A stretch of 64,000 nt of DNA, taken from assembly GCA_016705005.1 (NCBI GenBank), contig JADIZB010000001.1, forward strand, positions 124,001-188,000. The letters run 5' to 3'. Below the pieces are notes generated by a model. It was given only the letters and a program-made list of their open reading frames with translations, ran no database searches and was not told where the DNA came from. This document shows, in pieces, positions 28,309 through 38,470 of the stretch. How positions within the stretch are numbered: the stretch's first letter is position 1; each line of letters begins with the position of its first letter. Made by a program: the position numbers and the translations under genes. The stretch comes from Bacteroidales bacterium. GTDB lineage: Bacteria > Bacteroidota > Bacteroidia > Bacteroidales > Lentimicrobiaceae.

Positions 28309-30076
28309 ATGATAAAAAAACTCTATTTAGCCTGTTTAATCTGCATTGTCATTTTCTTTCTCCTTGCAAAAAGGATTCTTCAACAATGCAGGTAATCAAC
28401 CATCAGTATTGGAGATTAACAAAATTCTGGATGAAGCAACAAAGTTCTTTGAATTCGCCGCCCAGACAAATGGAGATCCGGGAGAGGCGATTTATCTGAC
28501 AAAAGACTGGGTTCTGACCCAGGAAACAGTCGAGGATGCATTTGTTGACGACAGCACTTATCTGAGAATTCAGATGAAATCAGGTTTGAGGACTGTTTTT
28601 TATTACATTGATACATATCCTGATGGAAAGGCAAAATTCCGCGGGAGTAGCAAAGGTGGATCCGGAAATCTGGTAAAAACAGTCAAGAAAAGCGGATGTT
28701 CTAACAAAATCGAGAACAAAAAAGTATTGATCTATGTTCCTGCCTGGAATGATTTTTATGAAGATGGCGAAATAGAAAAAATTGTAAAGATTTTTACCGA
28801 TGGAGGAGAAGATTACGAGGTGACATTGTTGAGAGGCAGCGAATGTACGGTTGATGTAATAGAGACATTTGGAGATTATGGCTTCGTTATTATTGATACA
28901 CATGGCCTCCCCGATGGATTCAAGATAGGGACGAATATTTATAGTGATAAAAATGTTAAGACTGAAAAAGAAATGAAAGATCTGGTCATAGCTCAGGCCG
29001 GACAGCAGGTTTGGGACATGATTCTGAGTGAAGATCTTTGCTATATGAAGGGACATTATATTAAAGCAGAACAGCCTGGTTGGTATGAGAAGCCCAGCAC
29101 TTCCTTCCCCAAAGAGCTGTTTGTAACTTCTAAATATATCAATTCATTACCCGAATGGAAGGAGACCATGATTTTTGGCAATATGTGCTATTCGGGTGTT
29201 AGTCATGAGAGTGCCGAGAATAACAATTATTATTCCCCCTTTATTGGCAAAGCATTCATTAACAGGAAATTAATAAGCTATTTTGGATATGCGTTCGATA
29301 ACAAAGGATCAGCACCTGTGAATGATCCTTTTTCTAAAATGATGGAAGATTCATTGTCGAGGGCTTTTATAGTTGATGGTGATAGCACCGGTAATGCCAA
29401 TTTACGTTCCAATAATACTGAGCATTATGATTTTTTGCGTACGCAGAACCCGAAATTGTGGTTTAAACAATTCAATGATAAAACTTACTGTTTCAGGACC
29501 TGCGGAGATGATTTTACTGATGCGCGCGACGGGAAAGTTTACAAGACGACTTGTATAGGTAATCAGACATGGATGGCCGAAAACCTGAATTTCAATGCTT
29601 CCGGCAGCCTTTTCTACGACAATGAAGCAGCAAATGGCGCCATTTATGGACGTTTATACAGTTGGGATGTGATAATGAATGGTGAAGCATCAAGCGATAA
29701 AGTTCCGAGTGGTGTAAAGGGTATATGTCCGGAGGGATGGCATTTGCCAAGCAATGCTGAATGGAAGATATTAATTAACAATTTAGGAGGCGAATTAAAC
29801 GCCGGTGGCGCAATCAGAGATACAGTAGGTTGGAATCCTCCAAACATTGGAGCGACCAACAGTTCTGGTTTTAATGCAAAGCCCGGTGGTATTGAAAACG
29901 GTGAAGGATTTTTTAGTGATATTGGGGAGAATGTTTACTGGTGGACTTCAACAGCCGATGTTATTCTTCCGGGGGGGCGTAGTTATTATGTTGTAAACGG
30001 CAATCAATTTCTTTATGTTATGTTTTATTCTACTTTTCCAAACTTCCATCTTTCATGCCGGTGTGTGAAGGATTAG
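28309..30076 (+). CDS. Caspase-like (clan CD) domain plus FISUMP domain protein, signal peptide out of frame
   Basis: The main frame is open from a TTG at 28346, but the signal peptide (MIKKLYLACLICIVIFFLLA) starts at the ATG at 28309 in another frame. Removing one A from the run at 28368-28372 joins them as FFLLAKGFFNNAGNQ, giving 588 aa. The middle part looks like a caspase-haemoglobinase fold: KVLIYVPAWNDF strand, VIIDTHGLPDG (candidate catalytic His) and TMIFGNMCYSGVSHES (candidate Cys). The C-terminal ~200 residues form a Fibrobacter succinogenes major paralogous (FISUMP) domain: TTCIGNQTWMAENLNF, ICPEGWHLPSNAEWK, CRCVKD ending. It is probably an exported cysteine peptidase or degenerate relative with an adhesive C-terminal domain. 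No T9SS tail is seen. Confidence 0.75.
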
Positions 30077-30210
30077 AAATAGCGGAACAGGAGTTGGCGG
30101 AATCAGGATTGAAATCCAAGGGTGTCGGGGCTCAGGGGCTCAGGGGGAAAGGAGAAAAGGGAGGAAGGGGAAGAACCTGAACCGAGCGGAGCGAAGATTA
30201 CCGAAGGCCA

Positions 30211-30250
30211 ATCAGCTAATCGGCTAATTTGCTAATCAACTAATCAGCTT
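30211..30250. repeat. 8-nt tandem repeat over the 3' end of recG
   Basis: Five near-identical units of the pattern ATCAGCTA (ATCAGCTA, ATCGGCTA, ATTTGCTA, ATCAACTA, ATCAGCTT) run through the recG stop codon at 30244-30246. The last recG residues (KIS) are encoded at the repeat edge. Confidence 0.6.
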
Positions 30251-32336
30251 ATCTTCCCCCAATCAAACTCACTCCGCTGTAAATGCAAGATCATGGGCTG
30301 GTTTTCGGGTTTTTCGAGCCGGGGATCATCGGTGAGGGTGCGGTGGGCGAATTCCCGGGCAATCTTAAGCAATTTCTCATCCTTCACCAGGCTGGCCAGT
30401 TTCAGTCCTACCAGGCCGCTTTGCTGCGTCCCCTGAAGGTCGCCGGGGCCACGCAGATGCAGGTCAACCTCGGCAATTTCAAAACCATCGGTGGTGCGAA
30501 CCATGGTCTCCAGGCGTTTGCGGCCATCGGCGGTCAGCTTGTAGCTGCTCATCAGGATGCAGTGCGACTGATCGGCACCCCGGCCCACCCTGCCGCGTAA
30601 CTGGTGAAGCTGTGAAAGGCCGAATCGCTCTGCATTCTCTATAACCATAACAGAGGCATTCGGAACATCCACACCCACTTCGATCACAGTGGTGGCCACC
30701 ATGATTTGCGTGAGTTTTCCAGAAAACGCCTCATTTCACTCTCTTTCTCAGCAGCTTTCAACTGCCCGTGCACAATGCTGATCTGGTACTCAGGCAACGG
30801 AAAATAGCGCGAAACGGTATCGAAACCATCCATCAGCGGTTGCAGTTCCAGTTTATCAGATTCGTTGATGATCGGATAAACCACATAAATCTGACGGCCC
30901 AGGGCAATCTGGTCTTTCATAAACCGGAAAACCTTCAACCGGTCCTTTTCATAGAAATGATATGTCTTAACCGGCTTTCGTCCGGGAGGAAGTTCATCAA
31001 TCACCGATACATCCAGGTCTCCGTAGAGGGTCATTGCAAGTGTGCGGGGGATGGGTGTAGCTGTCATTACAAGTATATGCGGCGGGATTTCGCTTTTCTC
31101 CCACAGGCGGGCACGCTGGGCCACACCAAAGCGATGCTGTTCGTCGATCACAACCAATCCAAGGTTGCTGAACTGCACCTGATTTTCGATCAGTGCATGT
31201 GTTCCGATCAGAATCTGCAGGCTGCCATCCTGAAGTTTCCTGTGCAAATCAACCCTGGCTGCTTTCCTGGTGGAGCCGGTAAGCAGGGCAACCTCCACCG
31301 GCAAACCGTAAAGCATCTTTGAGATGGTTTTAAAGTGCTGCGATGCCAATATTTCGGTAGGAGCCATCAGACATGCCTGGCAACCATTATCGAGCGCTAT
31401 GAGCATCGACATGAGGGCCACTAAGGTCTTACCACTGCCCACATCTCCCTGCAAAAGCCGGTTCATCTGTTTTCCGCTTCCCAGATCAGCCCTGATTTCC
31501 TTCATCACTTTCTTTTGGGCATTTGTCAGGGTAAATGGCAGGTTCTGATGGTAGAATGCATTGAAGTGCGATCCGATCTGTCCGAATACTCTTCCATGCA
31601 CCTTCTCCATCCTTACATACTTAAGCCGGAGCAACTGCAGCTGGATAAAAAACAGTTCGTCAAACTTCAGACGTTCCTGAGCCAGGGCCAATGCGCGGGG
31701 ATCGGCAGGAAAATGAATATTAACCAGAGCCTCACCTCTTCCTGGCAGTTTTATAGCATTGAGCAGTGACTGGCTGATTGTTTCAGGGATTGAAAACTGC
31801 ACCTGCCCTATCAGGTTTCGCATGATCCTCACAAAATTCCGTGGGGTAAAACCGCGGCTCCGCAGTTTTTCAGTTGTTGAATAGTAAGGTTGCAGTGGTT
31901 CGTTAAGAACCGGACCTTCCTCGTCGGCCGGCTCAATATCGGGGTGGGTAAAGTTGAACCGGCCGTTGAAGAGGCTTGGTTTCCCGAAAACGATATACTC
32001 TTTGCCTATGATAATTTTGTCCTTAATCCATTTGCTTCCCTGAAACCAGATCAGTTCGGTTTCTCCGGTCATGTCCCTGAAAGTCATCACCAGTCGGGAA
32101 ATGCGTCCGGTCCCGATGGTCTGCATTCCGGTAACTTTTCCCTTCAATTGTATCCATGCCGATTCCGAGTCTATTTCCTTTATGGTATAGAATTTACTAC
32201 GATCAACATACCTGAACGGGTAATAAAGGAGCAAATCACCGAAAGTATGAATGTCCAGTTCTTTTCTTAACATATCGGCCCTCAAGGGGCCAACGCCCTT
32301 CAGGTATTCAACCGGTGTATCGAGAATGTGGGGCAC
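30244..32336 (-). pseudogene. recG: ATP-dependent DNA helicase RecG, split by one frameshift
   Basis: The first frame covers the wedge/OB domain (GKVTGMQTIGTGRISRLVMTF), helicase motif I (LLQGDVGSGKTLVAL), DEQH box (VVIDEQHRFGV), MTATPIPRTL and motif IV. The second frame carries motifs V-VI (VATTVIEVGVDVPNASVMVI and LHQLRGRVGRG) and the C-terminus. Adding one base in the A-run at 30723-30726 (T-run on the coding strand) joins them as MRRFSGKLTQIMVATT and gives 697 aa, the normal RecG length. RecG remodels stalled forks and Holliday junctions. Because recG is widely conserved and only one homopolymer base is at fault, a sequencing error is more likely than real inactivation. Confidence 0.88.
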
Positions 32337-32360
32337 GAATGCAGAATATAAAGTCTAAAG

Positions 32361-32368
32361 CAAAGATA
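32361..32368 (-). promoter_or_regulatory. Candidate -7 element of recG
   Basis: Minus-strand TATCTTTG matches TAnnTTTG, 25 nt before the recG ATG. A CAAA (TTTG on the minus strand) lies 24 nt further up at 32393-32396. Confidence 0.45.
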
Positions 32369-32396
32369 CTATTTAGGGGAATAGGCCGGAAACAAA

Positions 32397-32423
32397 ACCG
32401 CCCGACTGTTCAGGCCGGGCGGT
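32397..32423 (-). terminator. Rho-independent terminator of the gld operon (after gldN)
   Basis: Perfect 8-bp GC-rich stem ACCGCCCG / CGGGCGGT with an 11-nt loop, followed on the minus strand by TTTTGTTT, 20 nt past the gldN stop. It closes the gldKLMN transcript before recG. Confidence 0.88.
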
Positions 32424-32442
32424 AGATATTGTCTTTTTACTT

Positions 32443-33300
32443 CTAGAATTCCCAGAGGTTGTGTTCAAATGTAAAGAGATCGTTCTTAACACGTTCGGCT
32501 TCCATCAGGGCATCAATTCCGGTTGCATAGTCAGAAATACGTCTGTCATATACGTTGTCCTCTTTATAGACATAGCTGGTAAACATTCTTTTCCAGAAGA
32601 TATCGTCATAGGTTTTGCGTGCAGCGCTGTTGTTTCTGTTAAAAACTTCAGCTTTGGCAAAAACCGGACGGGCTTCAGGGAAATAAATCCAGAAGAGGGG
32701 ATCATATGCCCTGAAAAGTCCCTTTTCATCAAAGTTATCACGAACAGGGCAAATACCTAGAATGCGGACTTCCATAACAGATCTTTGTTTGTCGAAGAAC
32801 CAATCTTCCTTTACTCTGAAACGTTTGACATCCGAAGGGTTGAATTTCACAGAGATCACTGTATCGTACCAGTCGTAAGGAGGGTAAGGTCGCTGCATAG
32901 GAACAGAGTCAACCCTTTCAAGTCTGTTCATAATTTCCTGGTAGGTAAGCGGAACCAGGAACTCATCGGTAGTTGAAGAAGCGTCGTAAGCTGTGATGGT
33001 ACCTTCCTTAAGGGCATCCATCATCACCTGCATCAGGCTACGAAGGTCGTTGTGCGGCATTTCAGGGTAGTAAAATGCCTGATTCATCTTTTCGCGGAGA
33101 TCAATCACACGCCAGATACGCTTGCTCCAGACCACATCGGCCTCGCGTACCCATGGATAGCTGATCGGCTTCTTCTCTATGGTTACTTTCTTATCGTAAA
33201 TACCATCGCGGGGTGGGCTATCAAGCACCTGGGATAACCCTGTTTTTGCAAAACCGGCCATCAACAGAACAATGGCAAGAAAACCAAATACTTTTTTCAT
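32443..33300 (-). CDS. gldN: Type IX secretion system/gliding protein GldN (PorN)
   Basis: 285 aa with a signal peptide (MKKVFGFLAIVLLMAGFAKT). Conserved GldN blocks: ISYPWVREADVVWSKRIWRV, IDLREKMNQAFYYP, and C-terminal DIFWKRMFTSYVYKEDNVYD. GldN is periplasmic and forms ring-shaped complexes with the lipoprotein GldK at the outer membrane, needed for T9SS export. Last gene of gldKLMN, followed by a strong terminator. The gldM-gldN gap is 161 nt, larger than the others in the operon. Confidence 0.95.
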   Translation of the reverse strand: MKKVFGFLAIVLLMAGFAKTGLSQVLDSPPRDGIYDKKVTIEKKPISYPWVREADVVWSKRIWRVIDLREKMNQAFYYPEMPHNDLRSLMQVMMDALKEGTITAYDASSTTDEFLVPLTYQEIMNRLERVDSVPMQRPYPPYDWYDTVISVKFNPSDVKRFRVKEDWFFDKQRSVMEVRILGICPVRDNFDEKGLFRAYDPLFWIYFPEARPVFAKAEVFNRNNSAARKTYDDIFWKRMFTSYVYKEDNVYDRRISDYATGIDALMEAERVKNDLFTFEHNLWEF

Positions 33301-33461
33301 CCGTTACTGATTTGTTTACAGCATTCACAATAATGTATGCTGAGATTTCATTTCAAATATTCCGGCGATCCGGAAAGATTCAATCTGGTAATTTATCCAT
33401 ACCGGTTATACTTGATCAATATAGCCGGTATGGAGTTTTTAAAACGTATTCCGAAGAACAA

Positions 33462-35024
33462 TTATTGTACAATGATGCTGATGGTTCCGAGTTTACGGTT
33501 ACCGTCAGGACCTTTGGCCATGATGTTTTCGAGCCAGATACGCTGGCCGCGTTTACTGTTCGAGATAAAGGTCTGCATTTCATCGGTCAGCCTGTTACCT
33601 GTTCCCGGACGCTCATAGGTATCACCACCGCGAACGCCGACAAAGGTGAATGAAACGATCTCGAATGTAAGGTCGAAATCAAAATCCTCCGGCATTTTCG
33701 GGATTATCGCCCTGGAAGCCAACAGCATGTTTTTCTGAACCGGACCTCCGTCGGTATTGGCAATGTATGCTTTCGGATCCGGAACCCTTTTTATACGGAA
33801 TTCTGCAGTACCCATATTTCTGGAAGTTTTACCGTCATTGTGTTTAACAGTGATGGTAGCTTTCTGTCCGAGGGGAACCCTGACAACCCAGTTTTTGCCA
33901 TCGGAAGCACGTCTTATGGTTCCTGTGGTGATATCAGCCGAAATCTGTGATTCTGGAATACCGGAAGCTGCAATAGAAACCGGATTATCAACATTGGCAT
34001 AGAAAACATTCATTTTCGTCGGCGCCACGGTTAATGATGGGGTCATAACGAAATATTCACTTTCAAAGGGGTATTCCTTCAGATTGCCTTCAGGATCCTT
34101 TACTTTGATGGTACCGCTATATTTTTGCAGACCAGTAGAGCCTGCAGGAACAGAATATTTAGCAACTCCATCTTCAGTTGGAAGTGTTCTACCACCAATA
34201 ATTACCATAGGATCCTGCTTTGAATCTACTGCGGCAACCATAATATCGGCCTCATAGGTATCACCTTTGAAAACCAGTTTTGAGTTCGGGATAACCTTGG
34301 CATTCAGAACATCGAACTTATAGTCCTTCGATGTAACTGAATTCAGAAGTTTTGTAACAACATCACCTTCGATGGTACGCACGTCGGCAATCAGTTTATT
34401 CAGAAAAGTAACATTCGCCGCGAGGATGATGTGATAAAAATTATGCATTTCCCAATTTTGCTTTGCACCACTGGCATCGCGGAAAGGGCCTTCAGTGTCG
34501 AGACCAAGTTTTATTGTAGCACGGTCTTTCTCATCAAGAAGGTTAACAATATCCTTTTTGAACTGAATAATGTTATCTTTTAATTCACGTGATTTACCTT
34601 TAGAACCATCCTGCGAATTACCAATAAAATAATTGGTACTTACATCATACTTGTCTTTAGCTTCAATATCACGCAATGGGGTAGTTTTGGCTACTTCCAG
34701 GGGAATGCCTTCCGATTTTGAAATAACTTCATATTTCACCTGATCAATAAATGCAATCAACTCATCGGCATGCTTTTTGGCTTCCTGGGCCTTTGCCCAG
34801 AAAGGGCCCACTTTTGCTTGATTTAACAGGTGCTGCTGTTCAAAACGCGCATAGGTTTCGTCATTCTTTGATTTGAGGTTATCGTTGGTGCCCTCAATGC
34901 TTTTGTTAACAATCACAAAAGCCTCAATGATTTCAACAGAAACATTCAAAGCCAGCAGCGCAGTCAACACCAGGTACATCATCGCGATCATTTTTTGACG
35001 CGGTGTCTCCTTGTATCCAGCCAT
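33462..35024 (-). CDS. gldM: Type IX secretion system motor/spanning protein GldM (PorM)
   Basis: 520 aa. The N-terminus has the invariant start MAGYKETPRQKMIAMMYLVL, whose single membrane helix contributes to the motor with GldL. The periplasmic part is a series of beta domains (YEADIMVAAVDSKQDP, RMGTAEF-type FRIKRVPDPKAYIANTDGG). It reaches across the periplasm to GldK/GldN and passes on proton-motive force energy. It begins 48 nt after gldL. Confidence 0.96.
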   Translation of the reverse strand: MAGYKETPRQKMIAMMYLVLTALLALNVSVEIIEAFVIVNKSIEGTNDNLKSKNDETYARFEQQHLLNQAKVGPFWAKAQEAKKHADELIAFIDQVKYEVISKSEGIPLEVAKTTPLRDIEAKDKYDVSTNYFIGNSQDGSKGKSRELKDNIIQFKKDIVNLLDEKDRATIKLGLDTEGPFRDASGAKQNWEMHNFYHIILAANVTFLNKLIADVRTIEGDVVTKLLNSVTSKDYKFDVLNAKVIPNSKLVFKGDTYEADIMVAAVDSKQDPMVIIGGRTLPTEDGVAKYSVPAGSTGLQKYSGTIKVKDPEGNLKEYPFESEYFVMTPSLTVAPTKMNVFYANVDNPVSIAASGIPESQISADITTGTIRRASDGKNWVVRVPLGQKATITVKHNDGKTSRNMGTAEFRIKRVPDPKAYIANTDGGPVQKNMLLASRAIIPKMPEDFDFDLTFEIVSFTFVGVRGGDTYERPGTGNRLTDEMQTFISNSKRGQRIWLENIMAKGPDGNRKLGTISIIVQ

Positions 35025-35072
35025 AATCTATATTTAAATAAGTATTGTTAGAAAATCCGTTAATAAACCTGC

Positions 35073-35927
35073 TTATTTCAAATTCACGTTCATGGCTGCA
35101 AGCATGTTGCCATAAACATTGTTCAGTGCAGAAACCTTCTTGGTAAGGTTATCAAGTTCCTGTCTGTAGCGGTTCATTTCCTGGCTTGATTCGTTGAGGT
35201 GACCCAGATACTGGTTCAATGTAGTATGAAGCTTATTGGTATCTTCAACATTGGTGCTTGAACTCTTAAGTTGAAGTTCATAAGCTGCATTGAGGGCTGC
35301 CAGATTGCTTGAAATTTTCTGTAACTGCTCGTTGTATGCTTTGTTGTCAAGTCCTGAGAAATCAAACTTCTCAACAGATTTGGCAAGAGCCTGAGCCGAT
35401 TGCTGATAACTACCGGTTAACTGGGCAGTAGATTCTGCAGCCTTAACGATATTGAGTGACAAATCGTTAACTGATTTTGAGGCATTGGTAAGGTTCTTGG
35501 TATAATCGTTGGTAGCAACAGCTGCGCTGGACATGTCAGCCATTTTTCCGGCATTTTCACTCAGCGTTCTTAAGCCATTGCCCAGGCTCTGAATAAGTTC
35601 CGGACCAATTTTAGCTTTTTCAAGCATTCCGTCAAGCTCTTGTGTTGGTGTTTTCCCCTTGGGTCCACCGGTTTCACCGCCATGATACATTCCGGCCAGT
35701 TCCGGATAAACAAGACTCCAGTCAGGTTCAACGTGAGGTGGTTCAAAAGCTGAAAAGAAGAAAATCAGTGCTTCGGTACCCAGACCAACGATGAGCATCT
35801 CATTGGCACCGGTGTAGTGATTGATTTTGAAAAGTGCTCCAAGAATAACGACAGCAGCTCCCCATCCATAAAGCTTTGCCATGAAGTTTCTGAACCCTCT
35901 TCCTCTGACTAAATTATTCAATCCCAT
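35073..35927 (-). CDS. gldL: Type IX secretion system motor protein GldL (PorL)
   Basis: 284 aa. Two N-terminal membrane helices (FMAKLYGWGAAVVILGALFK and NEMLIVGLGTEALIFFFSAF), including the Glu conserved for proton transfer, form the motor core with GldM. The rest is a long cytoplasmic helical domain with coiled-coil character (MNRYRQELDNLTKKVSALN). Lies 91 nt after gldK. Confidence 0.95.
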   Translation of the reverse strand: MGLNNLVRGRGFRNFMAKLYGWGAAVVILGALFKINHYTGANEMLIVGLGTEALIFFFSAFEPPHVEPDWSLVYPELAGMYHGGETGGPKGKTPTQELDGMLEKAKIGPELIQSLGNGLRTLSENAGKMADMSSAAVATNDYTKNLTNASKSVNDLSLNIVKAAESTAQLTGSYQQSAQALAKSVEKFDFSGLDNKAYNEQLQKISSNLAALNAAYELQLKSSSTNVEDTNKLHTTLNQYLGHLNESSQEMNRYRQELDNLTKKVSALNNVYGNMLAAMNVNLK

Positions 35928-36018
35928 GATTATTGAGTGTTAATTTGTTGATTTATTGATTAATTAAGGTCTGTTCTGAAATAAATTGATCCGGATAAAC
36001 AGGAAATGTAATACCGGC

Positions 36019-37374
36019 TTAGTTGTATATTTTGGAAGCGCGTGCAGGATTGTCATCCTTCTGGCGACCCATATAATTCTGAACACAGCGGAAACCGATG
36101 TAGCATTTTGCTGTATCCTGAAACTCATATGCCCTGGAATTGACCTGCAGATAATAGGAGATATCTTTCCATGAACCGCCACGTACTACTTTACGTTTCA
36201 GTGCGGGGGGATCGCTGTCCTTCGCATTGTAACTGTATGCCGGATTCATATCCCATGTAAAGTTATAGGATGATTCATCATAGGCATCATTGGTCCATTC
36301 AGCAACGTTACCGGCCATATCATATAATCCAAAGTCGTTTGCCGGGTAATGTGCTACGATAACAGGTGTAAGACCTCCATCGTCAACATAATTTCCACGC
36401 AAAGGTTTGAAGTTGGCAAGGAAACATCCTTTTTCGTTGCGGGTGTAAGGTCCACCCCATGGATAGGGACTAAAAGAGTTGCCACCACGGGCAGCCCACT
36501 CCCACTCGGCCTCGGTAGGAAGCCTGAACTCATTCACAACCGCATTGCCTTTGCTATTCAGATAGGCACGAAGCAATTCGGTACGCCAGATTGCAAACGC
36601 CTTGGCCTGTTTCCAGTTTACACCTACTACAGGGTAGTTATCGTAAGCAGGATGCCAGAAGTAGCGTTCGGTCATGGGATCGTTGTATGAATAGGCATAA
36701 TCATGAATCCAGGTAAGGGTATCGGGATATACATTGATCACTTCTTTACGCACATAAAGTGAGCGGTCTTTTAAGCCCTGGGGCCGATTGGCAAGACCAG
36801 CATTGATTGGATCTCCGGCAGAAAAGTCCTTTCCGGCGGCAGCTTTGAAATCAACCCAGTAATACTCATAAAAGAGCTTACGGGTATCGATTTCCTTGCG
36901 ACGGAAATAACGCTCATGTTCAGGTAAAAACATATCTGAAAGGGCTTCACGCTCTTCCTCACCGGTCCATTTGATCTCAGTCTTCCAGTTCAGGAAAGGC
37001 GGATCATAGGTCTCCCCCGTCTTTTTATTTTCTTCAATGAGAAATTCCTCAGGTTTCACTTCACCTAACTTCCTCCGGGCAATAGAATCTCTGACCCAGA
37101 ATACGAACTGGCGGTATTCATTGTTGGTTATCTCGGTTTCGTCCATGTAGAAAGCGCTGACAGAAACAGTCCGCGGATCGTTAATATGCGCGTAAGGCAC
37201 ATCCTGGTCGCCGACACCCATAGTGAAACTTCCCATCGGAATATAGGCCATACCAAACGGATCCGGCTGATAGAATTTTTCCCGCTTTGAAACACCTACA
37301 AGTTCACCGTTTCCTGAATTTCCACAGCTACTCAGGATAAGGGCAGCGATGATGTAGTTGAAGAGTCTTTTCAT
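36019..37374 (-). CDS. gldK: Type IX secretion system lipoprotein GldK (PorK)
   Basis: 451 aa from the ATG at 37374, giving a lipoprotein signal MKRLFNYIIAALILSSCGN; the frame is open 83 codons upstream, through the promoter and into porP, but that part has no protein sense. The body is a formylglycine-generating-enzyme/sulfatase-modifying fold (FGMAYIPMGSFTMGVGDQD, MDETEITNNEYRQFV, FRLPTEAEWEWAARGG, NVAEWTNDAY, KVVRGGSWKDISYYLQVNSR, YIGFRCV). GldK is the outer-membrane lipoprotein of the T9SS GldK/N ring. A near-perfect promoter lies upstream, so gldKLMN can be transcribed without porP. Confidence 0.96.
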   Translation of the reverse strand: MKRLFNYIIAALILSSCGNSGNGELVGVSKREKFYQPDPFGMAYIPMGSFTMGVGDQDVPYAHINDPRTVSVSAFYMDETEITNNEYRQFVFWVRDSIARRKLGEVKPEEFLIEENKKTGETYDPPFLNWKTEIKWTGEEEREALSDMFLPEHERYFRRKEIDTRKLFYEYYWVDFKAAAGKDFSAGDPINAGLANRPQGLKDRSLYVRKEVINVYPDTLTWIHDYAYSYNDPMTERYFWHPAYDNYPVVGVNWKQAKAFAIWRTELLRAYLNSKGNAVVNEFRLPTEAEWEWAARGGNSFSPYPWGGPYTRNEKGCFLANFKPLRGNYVDDGGLTPVIVAHYPANDFGLYDMAGNVAEWTNDAYDESSYNFTWDMNPAYSYNAKDSDPPALKRKVVRGGSWKDISYYLQVNSRAYEFQDTAKCYIGFRCVQNYMGRQKDDNPARASKIYN

Positions 37375-37449
37375 GTTTGTAACTGATTTTAATGCAAATA
37401 ACGGCTTAACCAAATCTTTAGTATGGGCTTCCCCGAATTTTTGAACCGA

Positions 37450-37480
37450 CAAAAATAGCAATATAATTATTCCAACCAAA
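37450..37480 (-). promoter_or_regulatory. Promoter of gldKLMN (-33 TTTG, 19-nt spacer, -7 TATTTTTG)
   Basis: On the minus strand TTTG (37480-37477), a 19-nt spacer and TATTTTTG (37457-37450) match the Bacteroidota housekeeping promoter in sequence and spacing. The gldK start is ~70 nt downstream of the expected start site. It lies in the porP-gldK gap. Confidence 0.7.
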
Positions 37481-37486
37481 TTTCTT

Positions 37487-38470
37487 TTACAGGAAACGGG
37501 TATTTCTGAAACTTCTTTTCGCTTTCTCAAGTTCAAGTTTGAAACAATATCGAACCATGATTTCGTGACTACCTGCTCCACCAATTTTTGATAAAGGGAT
37601 ATCATAAGCGTATCCAATACCAATATCTTTAATGTTCAGACCCAGCATAACCGCAGCAGTTTCCTGAAAACGGTAAGTCAATCCTCCCCAGAATTTCCTG
37701 TTATATTCAAGAGTAGCATTGAGATCAACCTGAAATGTGGTTCCGTCGAATTTCGCAAATACACTGGGAATGAATACATAGGCAGGATTCCTGATCCATG
37801 AGATTTCATAACCGGCAGTTCCGTAATAGTGCCTGCGAAGTTTAAATTCAGCCCCGTTACTGCTGGTACCGAGTTTACGTGATCCTTCAAGTAATTGTGT
37901 GGAAGAAATTCCCAGGTACAATCCGTTGGGCTCCATATAAAATGCTCCGATAGCCAGATCGGTAAACATTGTGCTTTCATTTCCACCTGTAAGCAGAGGA
38001 TCTCCTCCATCAACCGGTTTAAGTTTGCCAATATCCAGTGTTTTGTTCAAAAATCCAACATTGAAACCTATTCCCAACTCTCCGTTTCCAACAGGCCGGT
38101 TGTATGCATATCCAAGTTTTACGTAAACATCCTTAAAATAGCCGATCTTGTCCTGCATCACAGTCGCAGAAACCCCGCCTCTCAATATCCTTATGGGTGA
38201 ATCACCCGAAATAATAAATGTCTGGGGCGAAACCTTATTGCCTTCAGCATCGTCAATGCCTACCCATTGCTCCCTGATAAACCCGGTAACACAGATAGCA
38301 TCACGCAATCCGGCGTATCCGGGGTTCACAGCCATATGGTTAAACCTGTTAAGGGTTATCTGAGGCTCCTGTTGAGCCATAACTGCTAACGGAAAAATAA
38401 ATCCTGTAAGCAGTAACAGCGCAAAATGGTGCATACGCCTGACCAATAAATGCGTAGTAATTCCTGTCAT
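37487..38470 (-). CDS. PorP/SprF-family outer-membrane protein
   Basis: 327 aa. After a signal peptide (MHHFALLLLTGFIFPLAVMA; a start at 38434 instead of 38470 is possible) comes the PorP/SprF signature: QITLNRFNHMAVNPGYAGLR, IREQWVGIDDAEGNKVSPQT, an outer-membrane barrel with alternating strands and the terminal GIGYAYDIPLSKIG and MVRYCFKLE. PorP/SprF proteins are T9SS barrels that often serve particular cargo. Directly upstream of gldKLMN, the classic order, so it is probably the core PorP-like member. Confidence 0.9.
   Translation of the reverse strand: MTGITTHLLVRRMHHFALLLLTGFIFPLAVMAQQEPQITLNRFNHMAVNPGYAGLRDAICVTGFIREQWVGIDDAEGNKVSPQTFIISGDSPIRILRGGVSATVMQDKIGYFKDVYVKLGYAYNRPVGNGELGIGFNVGFLNKTLDIGKLKPVDGGDPLLTGGNESTMFTDLAIGAFYMEPNGLYLGISSTQLLEGSRKLGTSSNGAEFKLRRHYYGTAGYEISWIRNPAYVFIPSVFAKFDGTTFQVDLNATLEYNRKFWGGLTYRFQETAAVMLGLNIKDIGIGYAYDIPLSKIGGAGSHEIMVRYCFKLELEKAKRSFRNTRFL

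Noticed and set aside
28167..28499. Open frame of 110 codons overlapping the FISUMP gene start
   Set aside because: It overlaps the signal peptide frame and the coding frame of a recognised gene and has no protein sense.
30700..30730. Programmed frameshift in recG
   Set aside because: No classical slippery heptamer with a downstream structure, and recG is not known to need frameshifting.
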